A stretch of 64,000 nucleotides of DNA, from positions 19,362,450-19,426,449 of the forward strand of contig NC_134029.1 of assembly GCF_964204645.1 (NCBI RefSeq), written 5' to 3'. This DNA is from Tubulanus polymorphus. Taxonomy: Eukaryota > Nemertea > Palaeonemertea > Tubulaniformes > Tubulanidae. Of this stretch, positions 49,523 through 61,880 are shown one piece after another. The notes beneath the pieces are model-generated. The model was not told where the DNA came from, did not search any database, and was given only the letters and a program-made list of their open reading frames with translations. The position numbers were made by a program, and so were the translations under genes. The stretch's first letter is position 1; every line of letters begins with the position of its first letter.

Positions 49523-50500
49523 TCGATTCTTCTAGTCGAAATCAAAATTTACACTGACCTAATCGTTGATTATTTTTTTCAGATCGGCCATTCCTCACTT
49601 TTTCATCATCGGGATCTGATTGCTGTTAATAGCGCCAGGCCGACTAAACCAACCCTTGTGATCGAATCAATCCATAATGCTCCACACAGAAATTGTCGGT
49701 GAGTACATGTGTTGTTTTTTAATCTTGGAGTAATCGTTTAACAAATGATCACTCCAAGATACTGTATGTTACAGACTATAATGTAGTATCAAGTCAAGTT
49801 AACAGTTCTAATGGTGATGGTTGCGGATTTTTCAGATAAGGCCTCCTCTGTCAGCCTGAGTCCAGGACCGGATTGCTTTCAATACATGTTGACCTGGCCA
49901 ACAAACGCATTGTGTGGACCTGATTGCTGCTACGCATGCTGCGAACTAAAACTAACCTGGCCCAATAAATAACTCATTTGATCTCAGTACTGTAGTCTGG
50001 ACGTTACATCTCTCGAGGAAAATCTAACTCATCGAAATAATCCATGAAGCTCCACTTATAAATCAGTGAGTACATATTTTATCTCTTTGTTGCATATGAT
50101 ATTTAGGTTAGGTCGAGTTTAAGGTTATTCAAACAGATGGACCCTCGTTACAACGAACTCGGATACAGTAGGCTTCTAACACTCCTCTTAACTCGAATTA
50201 ATTTGTGACCAGTGATTTGTGTTTGATTTTAGCTGAAAATTCGATAGAATTGAATTAATTGGTATTCTACAGTATAATTGCAATGCTTTCGAAATTTGTT
50301 TGATTCGGCATATACTTTAGCTGATAATTTGACAAACCGAATTGATATTCTATTGTTGCAATGGTTTCGAAATCTGTGTTCAAGATTATTTTTTTCTTAT
50401 GATTCAGCTTTAATGGATAACAATTTGTCGGATAAACCTGATTATGAAAAATTACTTGTAAAACCGGTTCAATCGCCTAAGACATGTATACTTTGTGTGC

Positions 50501-52451
50501 CATAGTTCAGTGACACGCGCTCAATCGTCCAAAAACATATTGTTTGATTCAATTGATTGATTGTATCATTCCTATATTTTTGAAAATACACCTCAAAAGA
50601 TCTTACCGGTTAAGGACGGTTAACCGGTTTCGAGCGAAAATATTTTCTGGACTCGCATGAAGTTCGGGTTTGACTATTTCACTGAATGGCTTCTTATCGT
50701 AACGATTTAAAAATGTACGGATCGGGTTCTCGAAGATTGTGGATACCAGGATGGTTCTGAAAAATTCAAAAGATGTCGCCTTCGCTAATTTACACTTGTC
50801 GTAGAGTTTTCTCAGGAGATTCAGAACTTGGTGGTCACAGGACGGCGCTCCGGCAAAGCGGCGAAATTCATGAAATTACAGACTTTTTACTGACTGGGTT
50901 TTTGCACTTTGCGACCGACGGATGGTCACTCCGTTCACCAGACGTAAAGTCTTGCCACTGCTGTCAGCCTCGCTTAGTTCAACATCTGAGTTATCGCATT
51001 ACAAATATTTCATAATGACAGATTTCACATTCATAGAGTATATATACGCCTCAGCCCTTTTGATAAGACATAAAATGATTCTCCCAATTCCGATAGCAAT
51101 TTTCCTTGTTATCTGAATAAAGACTTGAAATAAAACAACTCTTTTTGACCCTTAGAAACATGATGACATTTGATGAAATCGTTTCTTATTCAATTCTGAA
51201 TAAAGTTTATGGGATTTAGAATTTGTTCTGTGTCAGCTTGTCATTTTGTCTTACCTGCGACAAGTGTAAATTAGAGTCGATCTTTATTCGAACAATTCAG
51301 TCCGATGCTTTAAACTAGTAAACCAGTACAATACAAATCAAATTGTCAAACCCATGGGATTTGTGGTAATGAGTGTCCATCGTATTACGCTTAATGCAGG
51401 CATATCGGTCTTTATCCTGGAACCACTTCCCTTCAAGTGAGTGTGTATGATCGAACAAAATGTATATTGTATTCTCGGGTCAGGTAAGCGATCAAGAAGT
51501 ATGGTGATAACCTACAGAATACCCGAGGGCTAGCAGGGTCCAAGCTGTAGATTGAAACCTGCATTATTTCATATAAGGTTTAGAATCGATTAAAACATGT
51601 TACTATGATACTGTATGTAGTAACTCTGATATTATTGTGAACGGGTCCGTCTAAATCCTATCGACGACAACCACTTTTTAAACGGCAGTTCGTTTCTGGA
51701 AATCCCTACTTTCATTGATCTTCAACATTAGTTTTGAGTCCCACTTCATGCTTTTACAGCACGTACTATCAAGATGACAAGTTGCAATCTGAATGGTCCA
51801 GCTCGCATTTGATTCGACCACGTCCTTTTACGTTTTCCGCGATATCCATTCCAAAACCAATTCATCCACAAAAAATTAAAATAGATAACATTGATAATAA
51901 CAATTCACTTCGACTTTATTGAAAATTTAGCCAACTGGTAAAGTGTATGATCAACAAATTTCATTATAACGCCATCCTTTTTATTGTCGGACACTAACAT
52001 TGATGACGTAGTACACGTCGATTCGCACCCCAATGACTCGTAGTATCAATGCATATTAAAAAATTATTCTAACGATCTTTTCGGAGTAAAAAAAGTCACA
52101 GCGGAAAAGCAGATCGGTTGCTTATAATAATTATGATTTGATAATTTTTTTAAAATTTTTTAATTTTTTTCTATTTCATCTACATAGTAATCTTGAATTT
52201 ACTTGGCTACTCTATTTCTTCTAGACAATCGATTAATTTATTAGAATCCAAGTATTCACAAATATCATATTTACAAAATCACACACGGAAGGTCGGCAAT
52301 TGGAAAAACTTGTGCGTCTTTCAGGTCGTGAACCCGCGATCCCCGGTATTTGGTAACGTACAAAATGCGTAGCCTGAAAATTCAAAAATGAAACATTATG
52401 CAATAGTTGGTTGTGACTGATGGGATTTAGATACGGCCCCTTAAACGCCAA
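50501..52451. other. Spacer without supported gene
   Basis: An 80-codon open frame with an ATG at 50773 ends at 51015 and is unrecognised. The rest is A+T-rich with long A/T runs near 52140-52180. Confidence 0.4.
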
Positions 52452-52647
52452 ATGATTGTTGTATACCGATTATACCAAATGGAAGTAAAACTATGGTCTT
52501 CAATAAAACCTATTGTTTAACTTGTTATTTTGACATTGATGAAGCTAATTTCAATGGTTCAAAAGACCAAACAATAGGTTGATTGAAGACAATTAGTAAC
52601 TAATATGGTTTTACCTCTATTTGGTCTCATCGGTATACAACAATCAT
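52452..52647. mobile_element. Foldback element next to the minisatellite
   Basis: A left arm starting ATGATTGTTGTATACCGAT (52452-52518) is inverted with a few differences and one small insertion at 52569-52647. The arms include CAAATRGARGTAAAAC and CCTATTGTTT. A non-coding foldback or MITE about 100 bp left of the minisatellite. Confidence 0.7.
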
Positions 52648-52751
52648 AGGGTAAGGAACCATTGAAAATACAATTTAACTTATTGTTAGGGCTTTGGCCT
52701 TCAATTTTGTTTCGGAATTTGAACACTTCCGATTGTATAGCCATTAAGTCC

Positions 52752-54061
52752 GACTCCCGACACACCGGCATACTGACATACCGGCACTCCCGACATACTA
52801 ACACTCCCGACATTCCGACACTCGCGACATACCGACACACCGGCACTCCCGGCACACCGGCACTGACGACATACCAGCACTCCCGACATACTGACACTCC
52901 CGGCACTCCCGATATACCGGCCACATCGGCACTCTCGACACACTCGACACTACGGCACTCACGACACTACGGCACTCCAGACACTCTGACACACCGGCAC
53001 TCTCGACACTCCCGACATACTGGTCTTGCCGACACACCTGACACACCGCCACTCCCGACATACCGACACACCGGCACTCCCGACATACCGGTATTCCCGA
53101 CACACCGCCACACCGGCTCTCCCGACATACCAGCACTCCCCACACTCCCGACACACCGACACACTGGCCTCCCCACACACCGGCACTTCCGACATACCCG
53201 CACTCCCGACATACCCGGTACTCTCGACACTCCCGACACTCTCGACACTCCCGACACACCGGCACTCCCGACATACCCGGCACTCTCGACACTCCCGATA
53301 TACAGGCACTCCCGACACACCGACACTCCCGACATTCCGACACTCCCGATATACAGGCACTCCCGACACACCGCCGCTCCCGACACACCGCCGCTCCCGA
53401 CACACCGGCGCTCCCGACACATCAGCGCTCCCGACACACCGGCGCTCCCGACACACCGGCACTCACGACATTACGACGCTACGCCGCTCCCGACACTCCG
53501 ACACACCGCCACTCCCGACACACCGACACTCCCGACACACCGGCACTCACGACATTACGACACTCCCGGCACACCGCCGCTCCCGACACACCACCACTCC
53601 CGACACCGGCACTCCCGACACACCGGCACTCCCGACATTCCGACACTCCGGCACTCACGACATTACGACACTCACGACATTACGGCACTCCCGACACACC
53701 GGCACTCCCGACACACCGGCACTCCCGACACACCGGCACTCACGACACACAGGCACTCCCGACACACAGGCACTCCCGACACACCGGCACTCCCGACATT
53801 ACGACACTCCCGACACACCGGCGCTCCCGACATTCCGACACTCCGGCACTCCCGACATACTGGTCTTGCCGACACTCCCGCCACACCCGACACACCGGCA
53901 CTCACGACATTACGACACTCCCGACACTCCCGACACTCCCGACACTCCCGACACACCGCCACTCCCGGCACACATGACACTCCCGACATACAGGTACTCC
54001 CGACACACCAACACTCCCGACAATCCGGCACTCACGACATACCGACACTCCCGACACATCC
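52752..54061 (+). repeat. 17-bp minisatellite, about 1.3 kb
   Basis: Tandem units close to CACTCCCGACACACCGG, with variants such as CACTCCCGACATACCGA, CACTCACGACATTACGA and shorter CACTCCCGA steps, giving roughly 75 units. The C-rich strand lacks stop codons in any frame because the unit contains none, so long artificial frames arise on both strands (three units equal 51 bp, a 17-residue period). The array is much more G+C-rich than its flanks. Confidence 0.95.
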
Positions 54062-54063
54062 AG

Positions 54064-54365
54064 TATTAAACAAAAACAATTAATCTACTCACCACCAATT
54101 TCTGTGTGATGCATCATATATTTATTCGAAAGGTCTTGGGTCACCAGTGTTGGTATAGTCAGCCTTGCACTATTGGCAGCAATCAGATCCTGATGATGAA
54201 ACAGTGAGGAAGGGCCGATCTGAAAAAATCAACGATTTGATACATTACAAATTTTTATTTCGACTAGAAGAATCACTAATTATGTATAGGTCAGAAATGG
54301 ATCTGCAACTTCACCAAGCAGTTTTTAAATTAATGGACCTAAATGTACTCGATCAATTCTTTAGA
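54064..54365 (-). promoter_or_regulatory. Cassette fragment C', inverted
   Basis: On the minus strand it matches the first exon-like block of the leader cassette (ACACAGAAATTGGTGGTGAG, CTGATTGCTGCCAATA) and its upstream part. The TATA position is mutated. It directly abuts the right end of the minisatellite and lies 480 bp before the CBM20-like gene on the opposite strand. A truncated relic is likely. Confidence 0.5.
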
Positions 54366-54847
54366 TAATACAGCTGATAAGAAACAAAAAAAAAATGATA
54401 GAAAATGAAGAGAAAATATTTCTGAATCAATGAAAACTAGTACCTTATATTTTTCTTTTTAAATAACTGTATAAAACATTTTGTACGAATATACACATCA
54501 ATTCAGGAAATCGTTAAAAGAATTAATTTTTTCTTTCCTGATACTCATATTTATTCTTTTCCGCGCACATCGGAAAACTGTAATATTGATCAATAAGTTG
54601 ATGCTGACAGTATACGGTAGGAAAAAATAATCCTAAACCGCCAATTTGTTTAATTAGAAACTGAGAAATACACGCTCATGGTTCCCGGCTACTGTCGGCA
54701 ATTTCCGTGGTTGGTTACGTTGTAATGATGTCACGAATCAGTTGCCAGGAAGCTGTTGCCGCGTTGCTATGTTAGCATCAGTTTTCACTACACGTGAAAT
54801 CGCTTTTACACGCGCGCTTTTGCTTGCAATTGTTGTTTTACGACAAA

Positions 54848-56433
54848 ATGGAAAATTCAGACGAAATGGTATCTAATTTTGTTGATCGGGTGTTGAGATC
54901 GAGCGTCGAGACGACCCCAAAATATGGTAAAAGCATAACTTTTACAGAAGTTGATTCCTAATTAGATAAATGCAAGTTTTAGAAAATTTTTCTTCATTTT
55001 TTAGATTCCGAAAACGAAAATGTATTCTGCCTCAATGGCGAATTCTACTCTGCGGAAAACATAAGAACACTTCCAGGTAACATATATAAATATGGAAAAT
55101 CCGTTTTCAAATTGAATAAAACTTTTAACTAAACAAACTATAATCTACTTAAATCATACGATAGCCTGAAATTACTATGCTATTCTGTAGGTATTCCAAA
55201 ATCGTTCTGGTTATCAATCCGTCAGAGGTCTGCCGTGATTATGACCCATTATGAGACATCCCCGGGTGAAACAGTTAAAATGTTCGGCAAAACCATCGGT
55301 TGGAGCGATGGCACATTTCTTCAGAGAATCCCGTACAGTAACTGGTGGGAAGGTCACCTGACGGAACAACAACTCAGAACTGAATACAAGCTGGCAGTTG
55401 TGAGTGAAAATGGAGATATAAAGTGGGAGCCGAGAGCTAATCGATTTGTTAAATCGGCGGGAATTTACTTCTGCCAGTGGGGCCAGGCATCCGTGATTGT
55501 CGATGGTAAGTTTTGATCTTGATAACGTATGTTGCAAATAGTTGAACGATAGAAACAGAGTAGGACGTTCCAGTTTTTTTTTCTGTTTAAGACAAGTCGA
55601 ATAATCATCAAACTGCAGGAGGAATAAGAAAATTAACATCGACTGCAGCTCAACGAGACGTTGCCGAAGTGAACGGAATGGGAGCTGTGCAACTAAAACG
55701 CTATTCCGAAGAAAAGCTAGATGTAGAAAAGCATTTAGTTGAACACAAACCAGTGAGACCAGAGAGTGAGCGTTCACTTCCTCGTGAGATAAAAGCTGAA
55801 ATTCATGTCACCGAATACAAAGATGGTAAATCATCTAATGATGCAGAAGAAAGAAATCGCTTAAAAAGAAACGATATCGAAGTACAAATCAACCAACCGA
55901 TTATAGCGATTATACCACCCACATGTGAAATCAAACCAAACATTTCTGGCATCGATTTCGAGGGTGAGTGATTTAAATCGGAATATCTTACACTAAGATT
56001 GAAAATGTCTATGACTGGTTGGTAAATGTTTCATGGTTTTATCATTATTATACAGAACCAATAGATGACAAGAATATGATTACGGAAAAAGTTGACATTG
56101 ATGAAATATCGCTTGATGGAAGAGAGCAGAAGAACATAAAACCAGGGATGGGAGTCGGATTAAAATCTGAAGAACCGACGACAAGATGCGGAAAATCAGA
56201 AACTCGTGGTAAGAGCTTCACTGACTTGCAGATTGAGAAATCCGACTTTGCAGGTGTTGACATAATCCATATTCAATTTGTCAGCTTTTCTGATGAAGTT
56301 TGGAAATTGTAGTAGTCGTCATTCTAAACTAACTATGTATTTATATTCTCTATCTGTAGGAAAAGTGAGGAAATTCGCTAGATATTTACGTCGAGGCTTT
56401 CGCAGATTATTCATATGCAATGCTGGTCGATGA
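54848..56433 (+). CDS. CBM20-like (starch/glycogen-binding fold) protein
   Basis: Six exons: 54848-54926, 55005-55076, 55191-55505, 55592-55963, 56056-56208, 56360-56433. Every intron is phase 1 with GT-AG ends, giving 354 aa. Exon 3 holds the only domain I recognise. Residues about 65-140 follow the CBM20 pattern: GETVKMFGKTIGWSDG, an NWWEG turn, then EYKLAVVSENGDIKWEPRAN, where EYK, WE and NR are the family's hallmark. Tyr/Trp around 102-103 and 129 could line a glucan site. There is no signal peptide, so a cytosolic glycogen-linked role is possible by analogy with laforin or STBD1, but no phosphatase domain or membrane anchor is present. Residues 156-330 are charged and low in hydrophobics; the end (VRKFARYLRRGFRRLF) is a basic amphipathic helix candidate. 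The precise orthologue is unknown. Confidence 0.7.
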
Positions 56434-56537
56434 AATTGATATCAACTTCATCATGTATATACTCTGAATGTGATGATTCGTAACTACCAATACCTCCGCC
56501 TGAGTCTCATATATTTGTTAATACGACCTATGCCGCC

Positions 56538-56543
56538 AATAAA
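56538..56543 (+). promoter_or_regulatory. Poly(A) signal of the CBM20-like gene
   Basis: AATAAA 105 bp past the stop codon, with no competing signal closer. Confidence 0.6.
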
Positions 56544-56754
56544 TGTTATTTCTTCAAAAAGTCTTTTAACAGAGATTTTCGTTACTTGTCCACCTGTAGG
56601 GAACTATAGTGATCTTCAGTGACGCGTTAGAAGCCACCAAGGGGTACATACAATAGGAATGTTTATGCAGGATTTATGGGTACTTCAATTTCATCAGAAC
56701 TTCAGCGTGTGTAATTGAACTTTGGCACACCAAGTATAAATATAGTAAAATTAT

Positions 56755-58030
56755 ACACGATTGAACCGGTTACAAGCGGGTTACAAGTCGGTTTTACGAG
56801 TAAAATTTCATAATCAAGTTCAGGGAATAAATAAAAATACCTTGCTTTATCCGATACATTTTTATCAATTAGAACTCTTATCTCTCACCTTACCTCAAAT
56901 TCTTTAAAGCCGAATTATCAAAAAAACCTTGACCACAGAATTCGAAAGCATTGCGACAATAGAATATCAATTCAATTTAGTTTAACTCGAATTATCAGCC
57001 AAAATCAAACACAAATCACTGGACATCATAAATTAATTTGAGCTAAGATGACTGTTAGGATCAGTCTGTATCTGAGTTCGTTGTAACGAGGGTCCATCTG
57101 TTTAAATAAGCTTAAACCCGACCTAACCTAAATTTCCTATGCAACAAAGTGTCAAGATATGTACTCACTAATTTAAAAGTGGAGCTTCGTGGATTATTTC
57201 GATTAGTTATCTTTTCCTCGGAACATCCAGACTACAATACTCCGATCAGTTTAGTAAAATCGCAGCAATTGGCAGCAATCAGGTCCTGAGGAAATGAGGA
57301 AGGTCTGACGTTCACAATGCATTTGTTGGTTAAGTCAGCACGTTTCGAAGTCAGCATGGCAATCAGGCTGGAGAAGAAGGGTTTTTCTGAAAAAAAAACC
57401 CGCAACGATCACCATCGGAACTGTTAACTTAACTCGATACATGTACATCATAGTCTGTAACATCCATAAAACAAAAAATAATCTACTCACCACCAATTTC
57501 TGTGTGGAGCATCGTGGATTAATTCGAAAGGTCTTGGGTCACCAGTGTTGGTTTCGTCAGCCTGGCGCTATTGGCAGCAATCAGATCCTGATGATGAAAA
57601 AGTGAGGAAGGGCCAATCTGAACAAAATCAACGATTTGATACATTACAAATTTTGATTTCGACTAGATGAATCAATATTTCATGTGTAGATCAGTGTTGT
57701 GCGGGTGAGATCACTCCCGAAATGAACAGGCAACTTCGCCAACCAGTTGTTGAAATTCTGGACCTAAATGTACTCAATCAACATTTCTTTATAGCAATCT
57801 GAGTTTTTTAAAAAGTCTAAATTCAACTCACCTAACCGCGCGCGAGGACTGAACATACGCATATGCGCGTGTATAGTGAATTCAGCGTATGCAAAGAATT
57901 AATCCTCTGAACTGGTTCAATTCAAATTGAACTATTTGAAAGACCAGCGCACAATATGTTTCTCATGACTGGACACAATATGAACCGGTTTTGTCACAAT
58001 GCGGCTCATTGGACAGGACATCTCGCACTA
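56755..58030 (-). promoter_or_regulatory. Promoter/leader cassette C, inverted
   Basis: On the minus strand it follows cassette B closely, including the outer parts that A and D lack (ATTGGACAGGACATCTCG near 58010, and the block with GATTATGAAATTTTACTCGT near 56800). The TATA position reads as a mutated sequence, though splice-flanked blocks remain. With B it forms an inverted pair around 50.5-56.75 kb. Confidence 0.5.
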
Positions 58031-59401
58031 GTTAGAATATATATAATAAATAATTGTCACTGCCCAACCTACGTGCCTGGCTGGTCTCTAGAGGCTCGGC
58101 TCTGGTCTTGCCCAGTTACACTTACAGCGTTGTTAATTTCAAGAACTCTCTGAAAGATATTTAGATATTTAAAAGAAAATACTTCAATTTGTTCATTTGT
58201 CATAAATTTTGGTGTGGACAGACAACAAGGGGTTTCACCCAGTCCTGAGAGTGGCCGGTTCGGGGCGCCCCGTATACTAAAGAGCTTGCGTCGATAGCGA
58301 TAATATATAGGCCTACCAACTGACAGTCTAAGGTTCTCGGCGAACAAGAGGTCCAATAAGGCAATATAATGAATGGTATCCCATGACCATGTAACATGAC
58401 AATTTTTTTGCCTTACACGTCTCTAACAATTAACTAACCACAGCCCCGCCCCGTGTTGGATTTAGATTATGCATTTCGTTGACGGAATTGAACAGTAGTG
58501 GCACCACATAAAACCGGCATATTTCCCTGCCCTGCACCAAACAAAATGCGTAACGTTGTTATCATGGTCGTGCAATAAGTAACCAGTATAGGCCGATTTG
58601 GTTAAACCTACCCAGTGAGATTCATTTAGGATGTCACCTCGTAATTCCCGGGATTAACAGAATTCTGAGAGTTTTATTTTGGCAATTAGTTCGATTAGTT
58701 AAAATCCCCGACTTTGCAGCGGCGTACTCGCTTCCCTGTGCACGCATCACTCGCTTCCCTGTGTATGCATCCCTCGCTTCCTTGTGAATGCATCTATCGC
58801 TTCTCGGAGCCCGCCTCTCACTTCCCGCACTACATGCAAAATTGGTTCCTTCCTGAATTTCAAGGTTCTTTCTATTACGAACTCCATCGATTGTAGTTGT
58901 GTCAGCAAAAGATCTTGACTGTGGTCCTTTATGTTAAAACTAGAAAATCCCCAAATTTCAGAGTCCTTTTGGAACATCGTGCGCATCCCGTCAACAATGC
59001 AATAATCAAATTTGGCTCCGCGTCCGTTGAAAATGCTATTGTCCTCGTGAACAAAATTAAAGTAGTTGAAAATTGATTGCAAAACTCGTCGAAGGCTGAT
59101 AAGATTCATGTTGTGGCTGTCTTCTGCTGCGACGAATGGACTAATTTTGAGGAATATCTAAGGAAATCTACACTTTTACTTTTGATCATAAAAAAAACGG
59201 ACAGAAATCCTTTCACATTTGCAAGAAATCCATGAAATTTCATGCTTTCGGTACTATTTCCAAGCGTTATTCAAAGAAAATAGAGGATGATAGAGTAAAA
59301 GTGCTTGAGAAAATCAAGATAATTTTGATGATTTACATATAACCGCGAAGTTGAGACTAACTTGAGAGTTGGCACCGAGGATAGCTGCGCTGTATTATAT
59401 T

Positions 59402-60377
59402 GTGTCCAGTCATGAGAAACACATTGTGCTCTGGTCTTTCAAATAGTTCAATTTGAATTGAACCAGTTCAGAGGATTAATTCTTAGCATACGTTGAATTC
59501 ACTATACACGCGCATATGCGTATGTTCGGTCCTCGCGCGCGGTTAGGTGAGTTGAATTTAGAAATGTTTTTTTCCCAGAAAGCTACATCATTCAAAGAAT
59601 TAGTCGAGTAAATTTAGTTCCACAATTTTAAGAACTGGTTCGCGAGGTTGCCGGTTCATTTAGGGAGTGATCTCACCCGGGCAACTGACCTATAAATATC
59701 GATTCTTCTAGTCGAAATCAAAATTTATACTGTACCAAATCGTTGATTTTTTTCAGATCGGTCATTCCTCACTTTTTCATCATCGGGATCTGATTGCTGC
59801 TCGTACCACCAGGCCGACTTAGCCAACTCTTGTGATCGAATTAATCCATGATGCTCCACACAGAAATTGGTGGTGAGTACTTTTCTTGTTGTTTAATAAT
59901 CTTTGAGTAATCGTTTGACAAAATGATTACTCCAGATTCAATATTGTATGTAACAGAGAATAATGTACATGTACATGTGTTAAGTTAACAGTTCTAATAG
60001 CGATCGTTGCGGTTCTTTTAGATAAACTCTGTCCAGCAGGACCTGATTGCTTTCAATACATGTTGACTTGGCCAACAAACGCATTGTGTGGACCTGATTG
60101 CTGCTACTGCATGCTGCGAACTAAAACTAACCTGGCCCAATAAATGACTCCTTTGATCTGAGTACTGTAGTCTGGACGTTACATCTCCCGAGGAAAATCT
60201 CACTAATCGAAATAATCCAAGAAGATGCACTTATAAATCAGTGAGTACATATCTTTCGGTTGTCGGGTTTAGGCTTATTCAAACAGATGGCCGACCCTCG
60301 TTAAACTCAGATACTGCAGACCCCTAACACTCTTAACTCGAATTAATTTGTGACCAGTGATTTGTGTTTGATTTTAG
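59402..60377 (+). promoter_or_regulatory. Promoter/leader cassette D, upstream of duplicate GPCR
   Basis: Counterpart of cassette A in duplication copy 2, with TATAAATA at 59691-59698 and all splice-like sites intact. It keeps the 62-bp intron segment that cassette B also has, so copy 1 is the one with the deletion. Confidence 0.55.
59691..59698 (+). promoter_or_regulatory. TATA box in cassette D
   Basis: TATAAATA, identical in setting to cassette A. Confidence 0.5.
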
Positions 60378-60827
60378 CTACCAAGTCAAATTATATCGAC
60401 ATCTCATTTTACGTTATATACATGTATTAATATTATATAATGCCTTCAATACTGTATTTGATTATTCTTTGCTTGAATGACTCCGGGCAGTGTATAAGTC
60501 GTTCCTAGTTCAACCAGTTCGCATCAATATTTCGAGATAAAACCCGGACGACCAGTACTGTCGATTCGATGACAAATTGTACAGTTTAGCACTCTGAAAT
60601 ATACAACAAACAGTATCGTGAAATGCCATGCGTTTTGTTTTCGTTGTCTGGCTGCTAATATCGTCTTGGTGCTTTCTGACCGTAACAATATACATATGTA
60701 AGTTCATAGAACCTATATGGTAAGTTATAGATGATTGTTCTAACAATGATTTCATAGTCGATTTGCAACCAAGCATGTGGTGAATTTATCCTGGATTTAT
60801 CGATTCAACTATAATTCAACCGTAGAC

Positions 60828-61880
60828 ATGGCCGTGGTGGTGACGATAATAACAGCTAATAGCTCGCATCAGTGTCCGCTGCAGCCGTTCGCTCCGATCA
60901 TTATAACATCCGTGGCAATTTTACCGACAGGAATTTTAGGTGTAATACTGGATGTGATCACTGTATTTGTCTATCGTCGCATTGCCAGAGCCCAATCGAA
61001 CAAAGGCTTTCACTCATCCACTTGGCTCATGCAGCTGTGGGCTGGTTTTGACGCAGTGGCGCTTTCTACCAGTTATCTGGCTTTCTCACTCCGATACACG
61101 GCCGCGCTAGTTACTTATGGTGAACTTGCATTTCACATTCATAAAGGCAATATTTTTCCACATTTCTACTTATCCGCTTCAGCTGGGGTAGGTATGGTGC
61201 TCAAGACTACAGAACCATGGATAATCGCGATGCTTACAATTGATAGATTTTTGCACGTTTACGATCCGTTCAGAGCCCCACAGTGGACCAGCGAATTCAA
61301 CTTGTCTTTAAGTTTCGGTTTCATATTATTTTGTTCCGCATTTCAGAGAGTTTTACTATTGATGCCTTTTCCTGCATTTAAGCCAATGGACAGTATTGAC
61401 TTGGTCCCAGTCAGTTGCCCTTACGGATTACCCGGTTATAAAACATTCTTTAGGAGGAATAACGTGGAGAAATTTCTATCGAGATTTCGTATAGGTATAT
61501 ACGGTGTATTAATACCCATATCGATCATATCAATGTTCAGTATTGGTATTCTGATTGTAGTTTCTAAAAGCGCCCTTTCGATTAAACGAAATGTTAGTAT
61601 TCCTAAATTTCACAATGCCCGAGCAACCGCCGTCGTACTTTTAATTGTGTTTAGCTACCTGTTACTCAAGGGACCTGCTGCTATGATACATGTCTATCAG
61701 GGTGTCACACCACAGGGTAAAGCCTTTAAAGCCCTATACAAGCGACCGTGGCTTTACGCATTTACACGGAACATCGGTTCCTTTACCGGTATCGTCAATT
61801 TCATAGTCTTTTCATTCATTAACCCTACATTCAAAAATGAACTCCGGCACATGTTGTACCGTAACAAGAGGAAAAAATGA
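60828..61880 (+). CDS. Rhodopsin-class GPCR, copy 2
   Basis: Duplicate of the receptor at 43767-44819, intronless and 350 aa from ATG 60828. It differs at five residues: V2A, M132I (helix 3), S272L and F290Y (helix 6) and K291Q at the extracellular end of helix 6. The frame is intact and most base changes between the copies are silent or conservative, so both copies are probably functional or very young. Helix 3 DRF and the missing NPxxY are shared. Confidence 0.8.
   Translation: MAVVVTIITANSSHQCPLQPFAPIIITSVAILPTGILGVILDVITVFVYRRIARAQSNKGFHSSTWLMQLWAGFDAVALSTSYLAFSLRYTAALVTYGELAFHIHKGNIFPHFYLSASAGVGMVLKTTEPWIIAMLTIDRFLHVYDPFRAPQWTSEFNLSLSFGFILFCSAFQRVLLLMPFPAFKPMDSIDLVPVSCPYGLPGYKTFFRRNNVEKFLSRFRIGIYGVLIPISIISMFSIGILIVVSKSALSIKRNVSIPKFHNARATAVVLLIVFSYLLLKGPAAMIHVYQGVTPQGKAFKALYKRPWLYAFTRNIGSFTGIVNFIVFSFINPTFKNELRHMLYRNKRKK

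Larger units (their letters stand above)
49065..50500 (+). promoter_or_regulatory. Promoter/leader cassette B (no gene recognised downstream)
   Basis: Homologous to cassette A from TGTCCAGTCATGAGAAAC (49131), with extra sequence on both sides shared with cassette C. It keeps TATAAATA (49515-49522) and the splice-flanked blocks. After the last acceptor the sequence diverges from the GPCR copies and includes a short tandem duplication at about 50230-50380 (CTGAWAATTYGA start). A 75-codon open frame at 50278 has no recognisable family. It may be a promoter whose gene has been lost. Confidence 0.45.

Noticed and set aside
50278-50505. 75-codon frame after cassette B
   Set aside because: It overlaps a short tandem duplication and matches cassette C sequence that is not open; treated as non-coding.
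52752-54061. CRISPR-like regular array
   Set aside because: Units are contiguous with no unique spacers, and the genome is eukaryotic.
52662-54083. 473-codon plus-strand open frame, with other long frames on both strands
   Set aside because: Produced by a 17-bp minisatellite whose unit has no stop; no start context, domain or splice support.
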